DNA of 64,000 nt, taken from positions 19,933,991 through 19,997,990 of the forward strand of contig NC_049986.1 of the NCBI RefSeq assembly GCF_000003815.2. Direction: 5' to 3'. The first letter of the stretch is position 1. Every line of letters starts with the position of its first letter. The stretch is from Branchiostoma floridae. Taxonomy: Eukaryota > Chordata > Leptocardii > Amphioxiformes > Branchiostomatidae. The notes beneath the pieces were generated by a model that was not told the DNA's origin, made no database searches, and saw only the letters and a program-made list of their open reading frames with translations. Both the position numbers and the translations under genes were made by a program. Shown in pieces: positions 9,500-21,542 of the stretch.

Positions 9500-12400
9500 A
9501 TGGCCTTCCAGCTACGGTTCCTGAAGCCGACCTGCAGCAGCATCGTGCCGAGAACGAGCTCGTGCCGGGTCGGGCGGCATTTCGGCTCGCACGAGGCCCG
9601 GATCTCCGAGAAACCGTCCTGTGGCGAGCTTTCTAGAACCGCAGAGGTGAGAGTAAAAAGTGTGACCTGCGTTTGAAACATCCCAAATGCGCGGAGGGAC
9701 GTTCTTTCTGCGGGGCTGTCGACTTTGTCGACATTTCGACATCTACTGTGTTCAATTATGACGAAAATATCACAATGATTAGTCCTGTTTTCCTCAAGAA
9801 AAGCAGAGAAAGTGTTGTCTGTGTTTTGGCGGGTTCTAAATCTAAGTAAGGGAGGGGGCGGGTTCCGTAACAGGTGACTTGCCATGAAGGTCAGTAACTC
9901 AGACATGTAAAGCGGCTGATATAACGGGCCTGTAGGGCTGATGTAATGTTTTATACAGAGCTATGTCGGTTTTTATAGTTGGGAAGTAGAATTTTGGCGC
10001 TGTCATGCTGGTAGATTTCAAGAATGAAGTAAACAAACATCTCAGATTCTGAGTTCCAAAATGAACACGTATGTTGACCTTAAGAGGTGAGCCTTAAGCC
10101 TTAAGGTCATGGAAGTTACAGGATTAATGTGGCTTAACGGTCTTGAATAAGAGCTATGTACATGTACTATGTGTTCAGATATTCTATCCTGGGATTAGGA
10201 GACTGAGTGACAGCAAGGACTAGAAAAAGTAATGTTGTGTTTCTGATTATGGCCTCCAATATATTAGCATTAGTAGGTTGGGATTCTCTTGGGGGGGGGG
10301 GGATTTCTTTCTTTAAGGGGGTGGGGAAATACCCCCAGTACGATGAACATGCAAACAAACAAACCTGTTAATACTATACATACTGCCTGTCTTTTTGGTC
10401 ACAACCAGTGTAAGATTAGCTCTTCTGCTCATAAAGTTAAGTTGAGCTAACTGTTAGTGTTTTATCTCTTGTATTTTCCTGCCAGGTTGGTAAGCAGATA
10501 TGTAGCAGCAGTGTCAGTGTGACGGGACACCCACAATGCACCAGTGGCAGGCTGACATGCGCCCTTCCTCCCTGTGGGCTTCAACAAGTCACCTGTACCA
10601 GACTCGGAACGCTCGTACGCGAAGATCAGAAACTGGACTTCCGTTGTGCAGGAAACGATGGCAGACACTCGCACAGATGGAGTTCTGTGGCGAAAGAACA
10701 CAGTCCCATGTCACTGATGGTTTTACCGGACGGAACCCTTCTGCAACCCTTCATCTTTGTCAGTCCTGGGAAACCTGCCAAAGGAGAGCAAAATATCTTG
10801 AAGGAAACTGTTGAGGAACCTTTTCTTTCATCTGCAAATGGAAAACACAAGTCAAATAAAGAGGCAGGCTCAGAAAAGGGGTATTTTGACTCTGATATTG
10901 TTAATGAGACAATTTCAAGTCTGTTAGCTCAATTTGAGGACATTTTTAAGGACAATGTCATCGCTAGGGAAGTACAGAAGGTGACGATGTTGCCGTCACA
11001 ACAGCTGCTACCATGGCAACAGGACAAAGCCGTGAAATCTGGAGATGTTATAGGGGATATGGACGTCATGATGTCTGTGGAAGTTAAAAAACAGGAGAAG
11101 AGACATGAACTTCAGATGACCTCCGACAACAAGGTCACGGGACCGTCAGACAACAGAGTAACGGAGGAACAGTTGGCAGAGGTGCGCGCCAAGCTGGCTG
11201 AACAGGTGAGCTTGAGTTGTTTTTAGTTGTTCGTTCACTAGGATAGCTTTCTGACATCCACACTTTTCAGTTTTTTGAGGTATGCACCCATGAAGTTAAC
11301 ATTTTTTTTACCAATTACCAATTTGCCAATTACCAATTTGATTTTAAAAATGACTTTTGAAAGTCAAATTTTGTATACTAGTACCTTATTATTATATCTT
11401 ATGGTAGCCTTATTTCAAGTTCTTGCCAGGTTTTTCAGGTACACTTTTAAACTCCTTCAATAGATATTGTATATAAGTCACCATAATACCTGTAAACCTT
11501 AGGCTGAAGTGCCCAGTGTTCTGTGGGTACATTGAAACCATATGTTCTCCCCCTCCCCAGATGCCACAGTTCTTCCGTGGTAACCATGACTACAGAATGT
11601 ACCATCCTGACGTGGTCTTCATCAACGACTTCCTCAGTATGACCACAAAGTAAGTTTGGTTCCTTTTTGTGTTCAATTTTGTAAGTATTTGTGTGTCCTT
11701 TCTGTAGCAGTTCACTCCAACACATCAAAGATATATGTACTTGAAGTTGAAGTGCTTTTGGTAATTGGTAGGTAAGAAGAAGAAAACAGAAATTTTTGTG
11801 CTGGTTTGAGTTCACTGAGCCTGTGAAGCAGTCATCATGAAAATTGTGAACATATAAAACATATACTATAGAACATACAAGCATTTCTGCATTTACTGTA
11901 TTTAATTTGGCTGCATGTCATTTAAACAAATAGCATAAACTTAATGCTATCTATTGCACTTCCCTTTGATGTGGCATTTGATGATTTTGACAGAGGCCGT
12001 ACAACGTACCAGGCGGTCCTGATGTTACTGAGGCTGGCTGCGTGGATCTACTACGCAGATGTACGACTGGAGGTGCTGAAGCTTACCCACGAGGTGCAGG
12101 ATGGTACGGTCCAGGCTCGCTGGCGTGTTCATGGCCTCCCACTGCACCTGCTGATGCTCAGGTTCTGGAGAAAGGACAAGTCTGGACTCTACAGGTGAGG
12201 GGAGGAATCTTAAGGTGGGAGGGAGTGTCTTAAGGTGGGAGAACTTTAGAGTCTCTTTGTGCAAACCTTCAGCTGTTGGGCTCCAAAATTTATATTGGTT
12301 GTGAAATTAAACCGGGGGAAGATTAAACAAAGTTAACATGATTATGTGGAAGACAAAAATGGGATAGGACAAGACTGGACTACATACAAGTGATAGGTAA

Positions 12401-13484
12401 AATTTTTGGTCACTCAAACATGGAGGGAACAAGCACGTCACCGGAACGTACTGCGCCTGCGCGAAAAGTATAGACATGCTAAACCTTGCTAAACCCCCGG
12501 TTTACTAAAGGGCCGCATTTAAGAAAGTATGTGCGTATATAAGGGTAAAATCCCGTGTACGTTTTACATGAAACCATGTCTCTAACATATACTGTGCAAC
12601 AAGCGGGATTTCAATGCAATGTTGACCAAACCAAGCCCCAAAACACCAGGGTTCGCGCAGGCGCAGTACGTTCCGGTGACGTGCTGAGGGAACAATGCTA
12701 GGTGATCCCTTTCTGCAATTTCAGTTTCTGTCAGAGTTTGAAGTTTAACTCCTTGTATTTCCAGATCGATCGATGCGTTCTCCATGTTTACTGTGGGGCC
12801 GGATGGACAAATCACCAGACACCACTGCTCAAAGGTTTGTCTCAAATATAAGGTTATTATGTATGCATAGTACAATGCTAAACTTTCTACCAACACAAAG
12901 GTAAACACGGATCAAATTTTCATTAACCACTGTCAGGATCAATACTGAGGAAGGCGACAGTGGTCGTTGAAAATTTGATTGTTTTGGAAGAAAGTTTAGC
13001 ATTGTACTATGATCACTACCAACACAGATGAGCTTCCATGATAATGAATAAAAGTAGGTCCAGATTACTAGATTCTATCTTGCTATTTAGTTATTTCTTC
13101 AGTCACCACTTTCATCATTCATTTCTTAGATAATACAGACCAGTAGACCCAATTCCTTTACCTTCCCTCTCTTCCTCCATTACTTACTCAATCTTTCACT
13201 CACTCCCACTTTTCATTCACTCGTTACAACCAACACGTGCAGTCACTCGTTCACTTTTGCTGCCTCCATCTATCCATCCAATCCTTTATTCTTTCACTCA
13301 ATCACTCATTCCCTCTGTATATCCCCAGATGATGCCAGACCCAGGGAAGTACCGGCGTGTGGTGAGCCTGTGGGAGCGCATAGTCGGCCTGAGAGTCCGC
13401 CCAGCCGCCACACTCAGCATGGAACCCACCTCTCTCTCACTCACTGCGCCGAAGGGGTCAAAGGCAGCCGGGCAGGTGTACTGA
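9500..13484 (+). CDS. C6orf136: C6orf136 homologue (DUF2358 family), six exons
   Basis: Exons 9500-9646, 10486-11205, 11561-11649, 11994-12194, 12765-12834 and 13329-13484 join in frame to 460 residues, all with GT/AG borders. Exons 1-2 encode a poorly conserved N-terminus; the first 49 residues are Arg/Ser/Cys-rich with few acids, as in mitochondrial presequences. Exons 3-6 hold the conserved core: YHPDVVFINDF, then YYADVRLEVLKLTHEVQDG, VQARWRVHGLP, FWRKDKSGLYR and DAFSMFTVGPDGQI. This predicts an NTF2-like fold as described for DUF2358. Biochemical function is unknown. In human this gene is next to DHX16 in the MHC; DHX16 lies 21 kb away here. It converges with RABEPK. The ATG at 9500 is the first after the YY1 element. 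Confidence 0.85.
12432..12685. mobile_element. Non-autonomous Mutator-like inverted-repeat element (254 bp)
   Basis: Perfect 34-base terminal inverted repeats, 12432-12465 and 12652-12685, begin AGCACGTCACCGGAACGTAC. A perfect 9-base direct repeat, GAGGGAACA, flanks them at 12423-12431 and 12686-12694. A 9-base target duplication with long terminal repeats fits Mutator-like elements. It carries no open frame and sits in intron 4 of C6orf136. The perfect arms and target duplication suggest a recent insertion. Confidence 0.85.
12866..13011. repeat. Imperfect hairpin element, family B
   Basis: The left arm begins CATAGTACAATGCTAAACTT and its complement ends at 13011, with further pairing around ATCAAATTTTCATTAACCACTG. 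Similar sequence recurs at about 62155-62260, including the flanking words GAGCTTCCATGATAATGAA, so this is a dispersed family. It lies in intron 5 of C6orf136. Confidence 0.7.
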
Positions 13485-13730
13485 GTCTTGGGGACATTGT
13501 TGATGTAAAACTGGTCAAATTTAGGCTCAGAAAGATGCTGAATTCAGGCCTAGGAAGAAATGTTATGTCTCCTGGTCAAGATCTAATACCTGAGAAAGAA
13601 ATGAGATTTATCTGTTTGGTGCATCCAATAATCTGACTTTTTTTCTAGCATTGGGATGGGAAACAATTAAGTAGATTAACATACCCATAAACTTAGGCCT
13701 GCAGCTGTCTAAGGCCAATGGCTGGTACAG

Positions 13731-13830
13731 AACCGCCACACTTAGTATGGAGCCCACTTCTCTCTCACTCACTGTGCCCAAGGGGCAGGGCAGACGGGCA
13801 GGTGTACTGAATTATCGGGACATTGGTGAT
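13731..13830 (+). pseudogene. Echo of the last exon of C6orf136
   Basis: About 100 bases closely match 13392-13495, the end of the final C6orf136 exon plus its 3' flank: CGCCACACT, ATGGARCCCAC, CTCTCTCACTCACTG, GGGCAGGTGTACTGA and CATTG. It lacks the upstream half of the exon and its acceptor and lies beyond the stop codon, so it is probably untranslated 3' sequence. Confidence 0.75.
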
Positions 13831-13833
13831 CAG

Positions 13834-16023
13834 GGTTCTAACCAGCTTGTTGGTGAATGAAGTTTCAGATGAAAAATATTTTCTCTGTATCTTTACTCTA
13901 AAGCTGCCATGATTTCATTATCATTGAGAAAATGTCTGAAGTCTATATTAAATTGGACCTTGTCAGTCTTCCAGCATCTTTCACTCAGTGGAACTGATCT
14001 ACTGATTCTACTGGAAGCTGTCAACATAAACATTGTCTCCTTTGCTGTGAAAAGGCAACAGAGAAGAAAATCAAAGGATGACAAAATAAGTTGAAAAAAT
14101 TAAATGCACAGTCTGTGATAATGGTAAAATAGGTAGAATACCTCTGGCATTCTAGTATTTACAAATCTGTCATACTGGGCACTGTATTGTGTTTACCAAC
14201 TATATACCAACTCCTGGAATTCTATGTTGTTTTGTTGCGTACAAAAACAAAACTAATAAAAAACCCCGAATTATTAAGCAAATCTATGTGGGTATATTGA
14301 CATTTTCTATACAGTCTTTCTACAATGTAGAACAGTAGTATGTTTTTTTTGTATAGCAAAAAAAGTGTACATGCACTTTAAGATGGTATAAAATTGTCAA
14401 CATTTGACTATACAAAACAATCTTGACACTGTTATTGAACAATATGTGTCACACATTGTATCATTCTATCAGTAGTTTGGCACATAGATATCAGGTGATT
14501 TTTTTTCTGCAAGTTCAAGTGATGAAAGAAGTTTGAAGTGCATAGAATGTACTTTGCGTGTATGGTATATCTTTTTTATTAACAAAATATGGCCTGCAGT
14601 CCCCAGCTATGTAACTAGGGGGCAATTTTGCTGCTTGCAGTGCTTGTGATCACAAGATTTACCAATCGTAGTACATGTACGTAGCTCTGCTTTTGGCCAC
14701 CCCAGTTAAGTATAAAGTGTCTCACATATGCACATGTAGTACTGAAACAGGGTAACTGCAAATGTATAACATATACACTAGAGTTGTATATCTTACCTAC
14801 TGTATCTAATGATGATTACAAAATCTATTCTGTTCTGTTTTGGGGTGATTTTATTTTTTCAGATCCAGCCACTGTTCATGATACTAATTTCCCTCCTCAT
14901 GCAAAATTAAGTCCCCACATACAATTTTAAAGTACATGGATTTACAGGAAGACCTTTACATTTAAGGGAAACAACTTTGAGAGGTGAGATGAACACAAAT
15001 TCGCACTTAATCTAGGATGAAATAACTTGCACAATCAGTTTTATATGTCACTGCCTCTTTGAGGGTCTCATACTTCATAGTATGTTATATACTGGCAGTG
15101 ACAAAGACACCACTAACTTTCAGTCTTAAGTACCTGCAGTTTGGCGCCGAATTGATTTTGTTATGGGTTTAGACAACAGGGAGGAGGTTGGACAGAAAAT
15201 GCTGGCATGGCTGACACTTACAGCTGCTAGATGAAATGTCTTGGAAGTATGATTCTCATTTGGACAGAATGATATGCATGGATAACATGTATGGCTATGC
15301 TGTGGATTGTACATTTATGGTTGTATGTGAGAAGATATATATGCAGAGATAAAGTTACACCATGGTAAGGATGTGACAGTTTTTGTATTTTTACCTAAAT
15401 AATCTGGACTGTTACAAATAAAAGTATGAAAGATTGTCTGTGTCATGATCTGCTTTTTTATTTCTGTAGCATTCTGATTGGACCTTGTATGGTACATCAT
15501 AAATTTTTCTGACCGGTACACCTAGTTGGAAAGATTCAGAAAGAACTTTCCTCCTACTAGTATCTGCCAGGAGACATTTATCAATTGACTGTTAGAAACA
15601 AGTTTATGTAAATCATGCTTGTTTAAAATCTACAAAAAAAAAGAATAATCCAGATAAAAAGATGCAGCTTTAGGGAATGTGTTTAATATTTCTTTTTGAC
15701 ATAATTGAAACACAATAAAATCTTGCAAATGTTCATGTCTTGCACAATACAAAATGTAACTTTCTCAAGCAACTAGTATACGATTTTGTTACAGGTTGCA
15801 TCAACTATCTTTTTGTCCTTGAAAGATAGATATTACCTGAAATATCTCTGTTCACAAAATCTATCCAGATGCTTGAATAACATTAGTATTGTGTACATTA
15901 CAACATGTACCTTTATGTCTAACCTACATCAGCGTAATAATATGTTCATGATTGTCATTATTCTCAATTTTGGAGGAATTTTCCTGAATTTGACTCTTAC
16001 TTCTAAAAGAGAGCAAACTTAAA
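13834..16023. other. Intergenic region between convergent C6orf136 and RABEPK
   Basis: AT-rich, with no convincing coding sequence. AATAAA at about 14255 could end C6orf136 transcripts. Short open frames at 13909-14094, 15126-15314, 15315-15521 and 15786-16022 show no domain, splice context or low-divergence pattern. Confidence 0.5.
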
Positions 16024-19000
16024 TCAAGCAATTCTCATAACGAGGCAGTCCTCGTGAATGATTCCCTGCGTGTCCATCCCGCCATACACCAGCAGCATCG
16101 TCACCTTCCCATCATGCACTGGACCAATCCCAGCATGCTCCTCTGACCCTGAGGCTGCTGCACGACCTTGAGCTGCTGCTGTGACCTTGGGAGCAGCTTC
16201 CTCCGGCAGAAACTGCTCCGTAACGTCCAATATTGTCGGCTTACTGCTCGCCTCTTCCGCGCTAGGAACTAGTTCTTCAGAATCTGCATTTTCTGACTGA
16301 CTGGAATTTGCTGAAGGAGGAACACTGGGTTCTGTTGCCACAGTTTCTGTTGCCACAGTTTCTGTTGCCATGGTTTCTGATGCCATAGTTTCTGTCTGTT
16401 TTGCATCACCTGCCTCGTTTTCTGGACCAGTGTTCTGTTCTTCACTATCCTGTCCACTGGCACAATGTGTCAGTGATGCGGTGCCCTCTCCAGAGTTTTT
16501 TGGAGCCCCCGATCCCGATGAACCGGTCCCACCCACAGACAGGTGTATGATACATGCCCCATGGTCCAGCCTTGGTCCGGGGGGTGGGCCCTCAGGTCTC
16601 AGCTCACTCCACGTCAGTCTTTCTACAGGAAAAAAACACAAAACAAGGTGGTGAATCTGATGAATGATGTACATGAAAAAGCTAATTGCTTTGAAAACTA
16701 TTTCAATGAAATATTATGAATACAAAACTGTTATATAAATGTTAACACAGACAATATGGCTGTATAGAGTATCTACATTGCCTTAGAATGCTCATTACTA
16801 GGACATCCCTAATCAAAATCCAGTGAGAAAATGGGTATAAAAAACATGTTAAGTGCCTTTCCTAAGGGCACAACATTCAGCCTGCTAGGGATTTGAACCC
16901 TGAGCCTTCAAATCCTATTGCAACAACCCTAACCACAAGACTACCACCATAGTCCATACAACACTCACCAGTGTTGAGGACATGCATGGAGTCCAGAGCT
17001 CCCTCCTGGTTCATACCCCCAAACATGTACACCAGAGAACCATGCACCACAGCTGTGTGCGCCGCCCGGGCGGTGGGGACCGGACCCTTTGGCTTCAACC
17101 GCTTCCATTTCTTTGTGTCTGTTGAAAAAACAGAATGTTTGTAATTTTGATTCACTGGAAAGAGATATGATGGTTAATGCCATTTGAAATGCTTGTCTTT
17201 GTCATAAACTACATTTTGTACCTGGGGCTTTTGTATGCTAAGTTTTTAATTGTATAAGATGCCTTTCTAGAATAATAGTAGTGCATACTATCAGAACGTC
17301 TGACTCTTAGAGTCAGAGAGACTAGAGAATAACTTAATTCTAAACTGACTACAACAGAAATACGATAACTTGTGTGTAACTATGTAAGAATGTAAGACCA
17401 CAAATTAGTTTCAACTTTTAACATATTCAACATTGTCAAGGGGAAAAGGAGATTGTATTTGAAATCATATCAGTCAACAGAAAATGCATATTAACTAGTA
17501 GAAAAGATGTACATGCAATAATAAAAAAACTAAAACTATTAAATAGAGTTTGAAAAATCATTCAGTCCAAGGACTTGATACAAATCTAGAACTCACCCAG
17601 ATTGAGAACGTACAAGTCGTCATAGAACGTGACCCCTGACATGCCCCCGTGTACGTACAGCTTGTTGCCGACGGCAACCATCACATGACCATGGCGTGGT
17701 TTGGGCGGCTTGCCCTCCATCTGGGGCTGGCTCCAGGTCAGGGTTGCTAGGGAACCAGATGTAAACAACAAACAGTTGAATTCTGCATCACAAAATGTTT
17801 GATCAACTAGTCTACATGCTTGAGTATACTTAAATATGACATTTAGTTCACATGAGAATGATTTCTTGGTTCTCGTATTTTAAAAGAGGCAGTGCTTGAT
17901 GAAATATTCACATGACAACAGAGTTTGAGGGGCAAGTCGGTACTTTGGTGCACTCTGTTGTCATGATTAGAGAATGTCTAATGTTTTCTGTAGGTAAAGC
18001 AGAATCTCTGATTGGCTGACAGCTGGTTAGAGGCCATGTTGAAACTTTTTAAGTTCTGTTAAACATAGCCTCCACAAGGTATATTGTATTTATCTATTTA
18101 TTTGTCCATTTATTTGTTAGTGTAGCTGTATACATGCATGGTGTAGGCCACAGGCGAGGCTCTGAGTATACACTACGAGAATAAATCATCACACACCTGC
18201 ATCAAAGACATGGAGTTTCCTGTCTTCTATGGGCTCGGCCCCCGTCTTGCCCCCTCCCCACACGTACAGCCTGTCCCCCCGGTGGGATGTATAGTGACAG
18301 GTGCGTGGGGAGGGCGGGGTGCCCTGCACATCAGCTGTGGTCCAGGTACCTGTCCCTGTAACCAAGCAGAATACAATGTTACTATGGCAACATGGCAATG
18401 AGATAGCACAGATATGTTCAACTGTGGCCCAGGTACCCATCTCTGTACTAGTACCAAGAAAAGGTACAATCATCAATACATAGGAGAAAGTTGCTAAAGC
18501 AGGAATTAGGATACTGTAAATTTGTTTATTTTGGCTGGGACAGGAAAGGAGGTTCTTGTAGAGTTTTCAGTTTCTGTTGAAAAAATTCTTGAGTAAAATA
18601 CTATAAATGTATTTAAGTTTGCAGGGATTTGATTTTGCGGAAGTGGGGAAAAAGTGGACTGTAGCTAGTACACACCTGTATCTAGCACCTGGATGTTGTT
18701 AAGGTTGCAGCCCTGCTCTGCCCCTCCGAACACGAACACCTTGCTTGGCTGGCTTTCAGGTGTGAAGCAGGTGTGTTCATACCTGGCCGTCAGCCCCGCC
18801 CAGTCCGGCTTCTCCCATGTGTACTTGTCTGATGATGGGAGTGAACAATGTATGTTAATACTTCGATGAAGGTTAGACAATCAGGTGATAAGGCCACCCA
18901 ATTCATTTGTTGCTTCTCAGATTTTTTCAGGTTTGAACAATGTATGTTATTTGTTGGTTAGCAGTATCATGAATTTTTTTATACAAGTTTGTGCCTGGAG

Positions 19001-19613
19001 GCTATTTGCAAGTATATGGTAGACACATATGTAGGGTGCATGCATTTGTACATGTTGCATGAAACAACTAGAGTTGTACCTCAGTTTGGAGAGTAATTTC
19101 TTTATCATGGGCCACATGACTTTTTCTGGTCATGTTTATCAGGAGTTCTATTTTATACCATTTTCTCTATCTGCGAGACATTAAGAAAACGATACCCATA
19201 TAATAGAAAGCCTGATAAAAACACCTAAAAAAACGTTAAAAAACAACTGGGGCCTAACCTTTGCTTGGAGAGTATAACAGAAACAGGGATATGCACTGCC
19301 CGATACACCATTTGGTGTGGGAAGGTCACTTCTTAACTCTTGTAAAACTCTAAACATAAGATCTAGACCACCATACCAACTGTCATCCATTTAAAAACTT
19401 ACCTAAGTCCAGCACAAAAGTATCAGCAAACGGCCCGCTGGGGTTGGCACCTCCGACCAGCACCACCCTCCCACTGCCCCCCACCCTGGGGAGGTACGTA
19501 CAGGTGTGCCCCACCGTCAGGCTGGGCCCACCACCCCCTGGGGATAGGACATACCACATCCCCGGGGCAGGGGGGTCCGTCAGGGGCAGCTCCAGTATGG
19601 GGTGGAGCTCCAT
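16024..19613 (-). CDS. RABEPK: Rab9 effector protein with kelch motifs (RABEPK/p40), six coding exons
   Basis: Coding exons 19403-19613, 18676-18828, 18197-18355, 17597-17746, 16969-17118 and 16024-16622 join in phase 1 at every junction to 473 residues. An untranslated segment precedes the ATG from an acceptor at 19623. Each of the first five exons carries about one kelch blade: VGHTCTYLP..VVLVGGANPSG, RYEHTCFTP..VFVFGGAEQG, PRTCHYTSH..LYVWGGGKTGAEP, PRHGHVMVAVG..LYVHGG and AAHTAVVHG..VYMFGGMNQEGALD. The last exon closes the propeller with LLVYGGMDTQG. It also inserts about 140 low-complexity residues, including ASET/ATETV repeats, between the strands of blade 6; this explains the length excess over the roughly 370-residue human protein. 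By family, it binds Rab9-GTP and promotes late-endosome to Golgi transport of mannose-6-phosphate receptors. Confidence 0.93.
16857..16955 (-). repeat. tRNA-like SINE remnant
   Basis: AAGTGCCTTTCC(T/C)AAGGGCACAA followed by GGATTTGAACCC (a degraded B-box read on the minus strand) matches the fuller SINE at 40330-40744. It lies just downstream of the donor of RABEPK exon 5. It is not a functional tRNA. Confidence 0.55.
17909..17968. repeat. Short inverted repeat in RABEPK intron 3
   Basis: CATGACAACAGAGT and its complement ACTCTGTTGTCATG are separated by about 30 bases. It is a hairpin of unknown origin, possibly a small element remnant. Confidence 0.55.
18416..18458 (-). pseudogene. Echo of the 5' edge of RABEPK exon 3
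   Basis: The + strand words CTGTGGCCCAGGTACCCATC then TCTGTA copy the exon 3 acceptor region at 18335-18361 (CTGTGGTCCAGGTACCTGTC then CCTGTA). On the minus strand the copy reads TACAG followed by GATGGGTACCTGGGCCACAG, keeping a TWxT-like reading. It is immediately upstream of the real exon and could act as a competing acceptor. Confidence 0.55.
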
Positions 19614-20173
19614 GCTTTTTCTCTGGAAAAAAAGAAACAAAGTCAATGAAGGTTAGACATCCAGGTAATAAGTAAGATAGGCTGAATAGCAGTTACTCAA
19701 GCAACTGGATTCTAGTACATGAACTTTGAAGCCAATTCCTTACTAGTAAGTAAATGCCACTTGGCACACAAAAACAAAGGACAATTGGTCAGGAAAACAA
19801 ACTTTAGGTTATAATTAAGGTATAATCACATGAAACGTAAGATTGATTTGACATATTCATAGTGAATCTATTTTTGCAGATTTGGCAATGACAGTGTCAC
19901 AATCAAACTGCCAATCATGATATAAGTACTGTACATATGTAGCCCTCCCTCCTCCAAAGACTTCAAGGGCACTTGCCATTAAATTTGTTTGCCTCTGATC
20001 TTTGCACTTAGGACTTGTAGCCTTCATGTGATCTAAATGGCAAACAAACAAGTCTGTTTCAGTGTTTGAAAAGAAAACCAAGGTCATCCAAAAAACCATC
20101 AACAACAATACTGCTTGCCAGGTACGGTACCCAAGTCTAACAGGTGGTCTAACTTGAGAGAACCCAAGACACC
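19614..20173. promoter_or_regulatory. Head-to-head spacer between RABEPK and PPT2 first exon 1
   Basis: It contains the RABEPK acceptor at 19623. It also has a copy (19655-19715) of a dispersed repeat with words GAAGGTTAGACATCC, TACTCAAGCAACTGGAT. The 5' end of the RABEPK untranslated region must lie in or upstream of this spacer. No core promoter motif is clear. Confidence 0.3.
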
Positions 20174-20314
20174 ATGGGTGCTGACTACAGGGTTTTTGCT
20201 GCAACTTTTCTGACAGTGGTCCTGAGTGTTTCTGCCTACAAACCTGTTATACTTCTACATGGCATCTTTGAGCCAGCATCTTCAATGAACGCACTCCAAG
20301 ACCTGGTTACAAAG
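20174..20314 (+). CDS. PPT2: PPT2 alternative first exon 1 (most distal)
   Basis: ACCATGG start context. The 47 codons are M-GADYR, then a hydrophobic signal core (VFAATFLTVVLSVS), then AYKPVILLHG, then the tail IFEPASSMNALQDLVTK. It ends AAG|GTATGG in phase 0, compatible with the common acceptor at 28094. The HG dipeptide at its end of strand 1 contributes the oxyanion-hole loop in this thioesterase family. It is the shortest of the seven because the spacer between signal core and AYKP is reduced. It does not share the upstream block of exons 2-5, so it is an older copy or was moved. Confidence 0.8.
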
Positions 20315-21436
20315 GTATGGTTTTTCACTTGTATTCATTCATTCTCTCATTCCATTTTTGTCAACCGATTTGCTGCTTTGTTTATCACACCAAGTACATT
20401 GTTTTTAATTTTCTACCTTGACCACCATTGATGTCAATGGACCCACATTGTTTGTACATAAACATGTACCTACACTCGGCTACAGTTATACTAATAGAAA
20501 TAATATTGAATCACCCATAATGTGACATATATATACTATATATATAATATAGTAGTCAGGTAATTTCAACAAAAGGTTCTCAGTCCTTGGTGGTCCTTAC
20601 CAAGTCTTTTTGATACAGGGTTGTCCTATTACATCTGTGGAACTTTGTAGTCTCTATAGACTGACTACCCTGGTTATTGCTAAGGGAGTTTTGCTACTAG
20701 AGGGTGATTGGTCCTCCACAAAGAGGGGAAATGCTAACCTTAGGTTGGACTTACTCCCCCGGCCGATTTCCCAATTTTTGCCAAATTCTACGATCCACGC
20801 ACCCCCCCTTGGAAGGCCTGCTGGTGGCTAGGAACTTCAGGGCAGGGGGTCTTATCTCCCTTTACTTACCAGCCAGCTGATATGACTGTTCTCCAGACTT
20901 TGTTCTTTGACCCTTTAACTCAGATGCTCCACCTTACTTGTTTGGCAAAGATGTGTCTTATTTTTGTTGAGTGAGCAATGCTGCAAGGTACAGCTTAAAA
21001 TGATCAAAAACTCTATCTATTTGCCCATAACAATTCCTCAATGTCATTTACGTCAACTTTTTTTTTACGAATCTTTGATATTTGCAACTTTCCTTTATCA
21101 CAAATAAATGTCATATTTTTGCTGTCCACAACAAAATCAGCATTTTCTCCTAAAAAAGATCATCAATTACCTTATTACTGTAAATGCCTAGAACTAGCTA
21201 GTAATCGACAAGTTTGCAGGGATTTAACTACATGGTAGGGACAAACTCTCCAGAGCATTTGCGGTGGTTTGAATTTGAAGGTCGCAGTTGAAACAAGGGC
21301 AGGCAGAGAACAGAACATGCATTTTCATGGTGGTTCTAATGAAGTTATCGATAAATAGGTCACTGTGGAAACCATGAACAATTTAAACTAACGCAAAAAT
21401 GTCCATGTTTACAGTAATCCCCCTGCTGCTGGTCAT
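20315..21436. other. Spacer between PPT2 first exons 1 and 2
   Basis: No further first-exon copy was found. A segment at about 21060-21180 (TTTGATATTT, TATTTTTGCTGTCCACA, then AGCATTTTCTCC and A-rich) recurs downstream of exons 2 (21755-21855) and 3 (22273-22350). This indicates that the duplication unit included this flank. 20520-20560 is an AT palindromic stretch. Confidence 0.5.
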
Positions 21437-21542
21437 GAGGTGGCCTTTGGTACCAAATTTGTTTTGGTCATGAGGCCAGGTCGTTTGTAAACTGATATCA
21501 GACTTCAGAGTCCACTACAGCCAAATTTGAGAGTTGTCCAAC
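21437..21542 (+). promoter_or_regulatory. Shared upstream block of the PPT2 first-exon array
   Basis: GTGGCCTTTGGTACCAAATT at 21440, then TTTTGGTCATGAGG, then CAGAGTCCACTACAGCCAAA at 21507, ending CCAACATG at the start codon. The same blocks precede exon 3 (21921-22034), exon 4 (22384-22473, without the first half) and exon 5 (23078-23124, without the second half). Conservation outside the coding part may mean a duplicated promoter and leader or simply recent duplication; the sequence does not decide. Confidence 0.45.
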
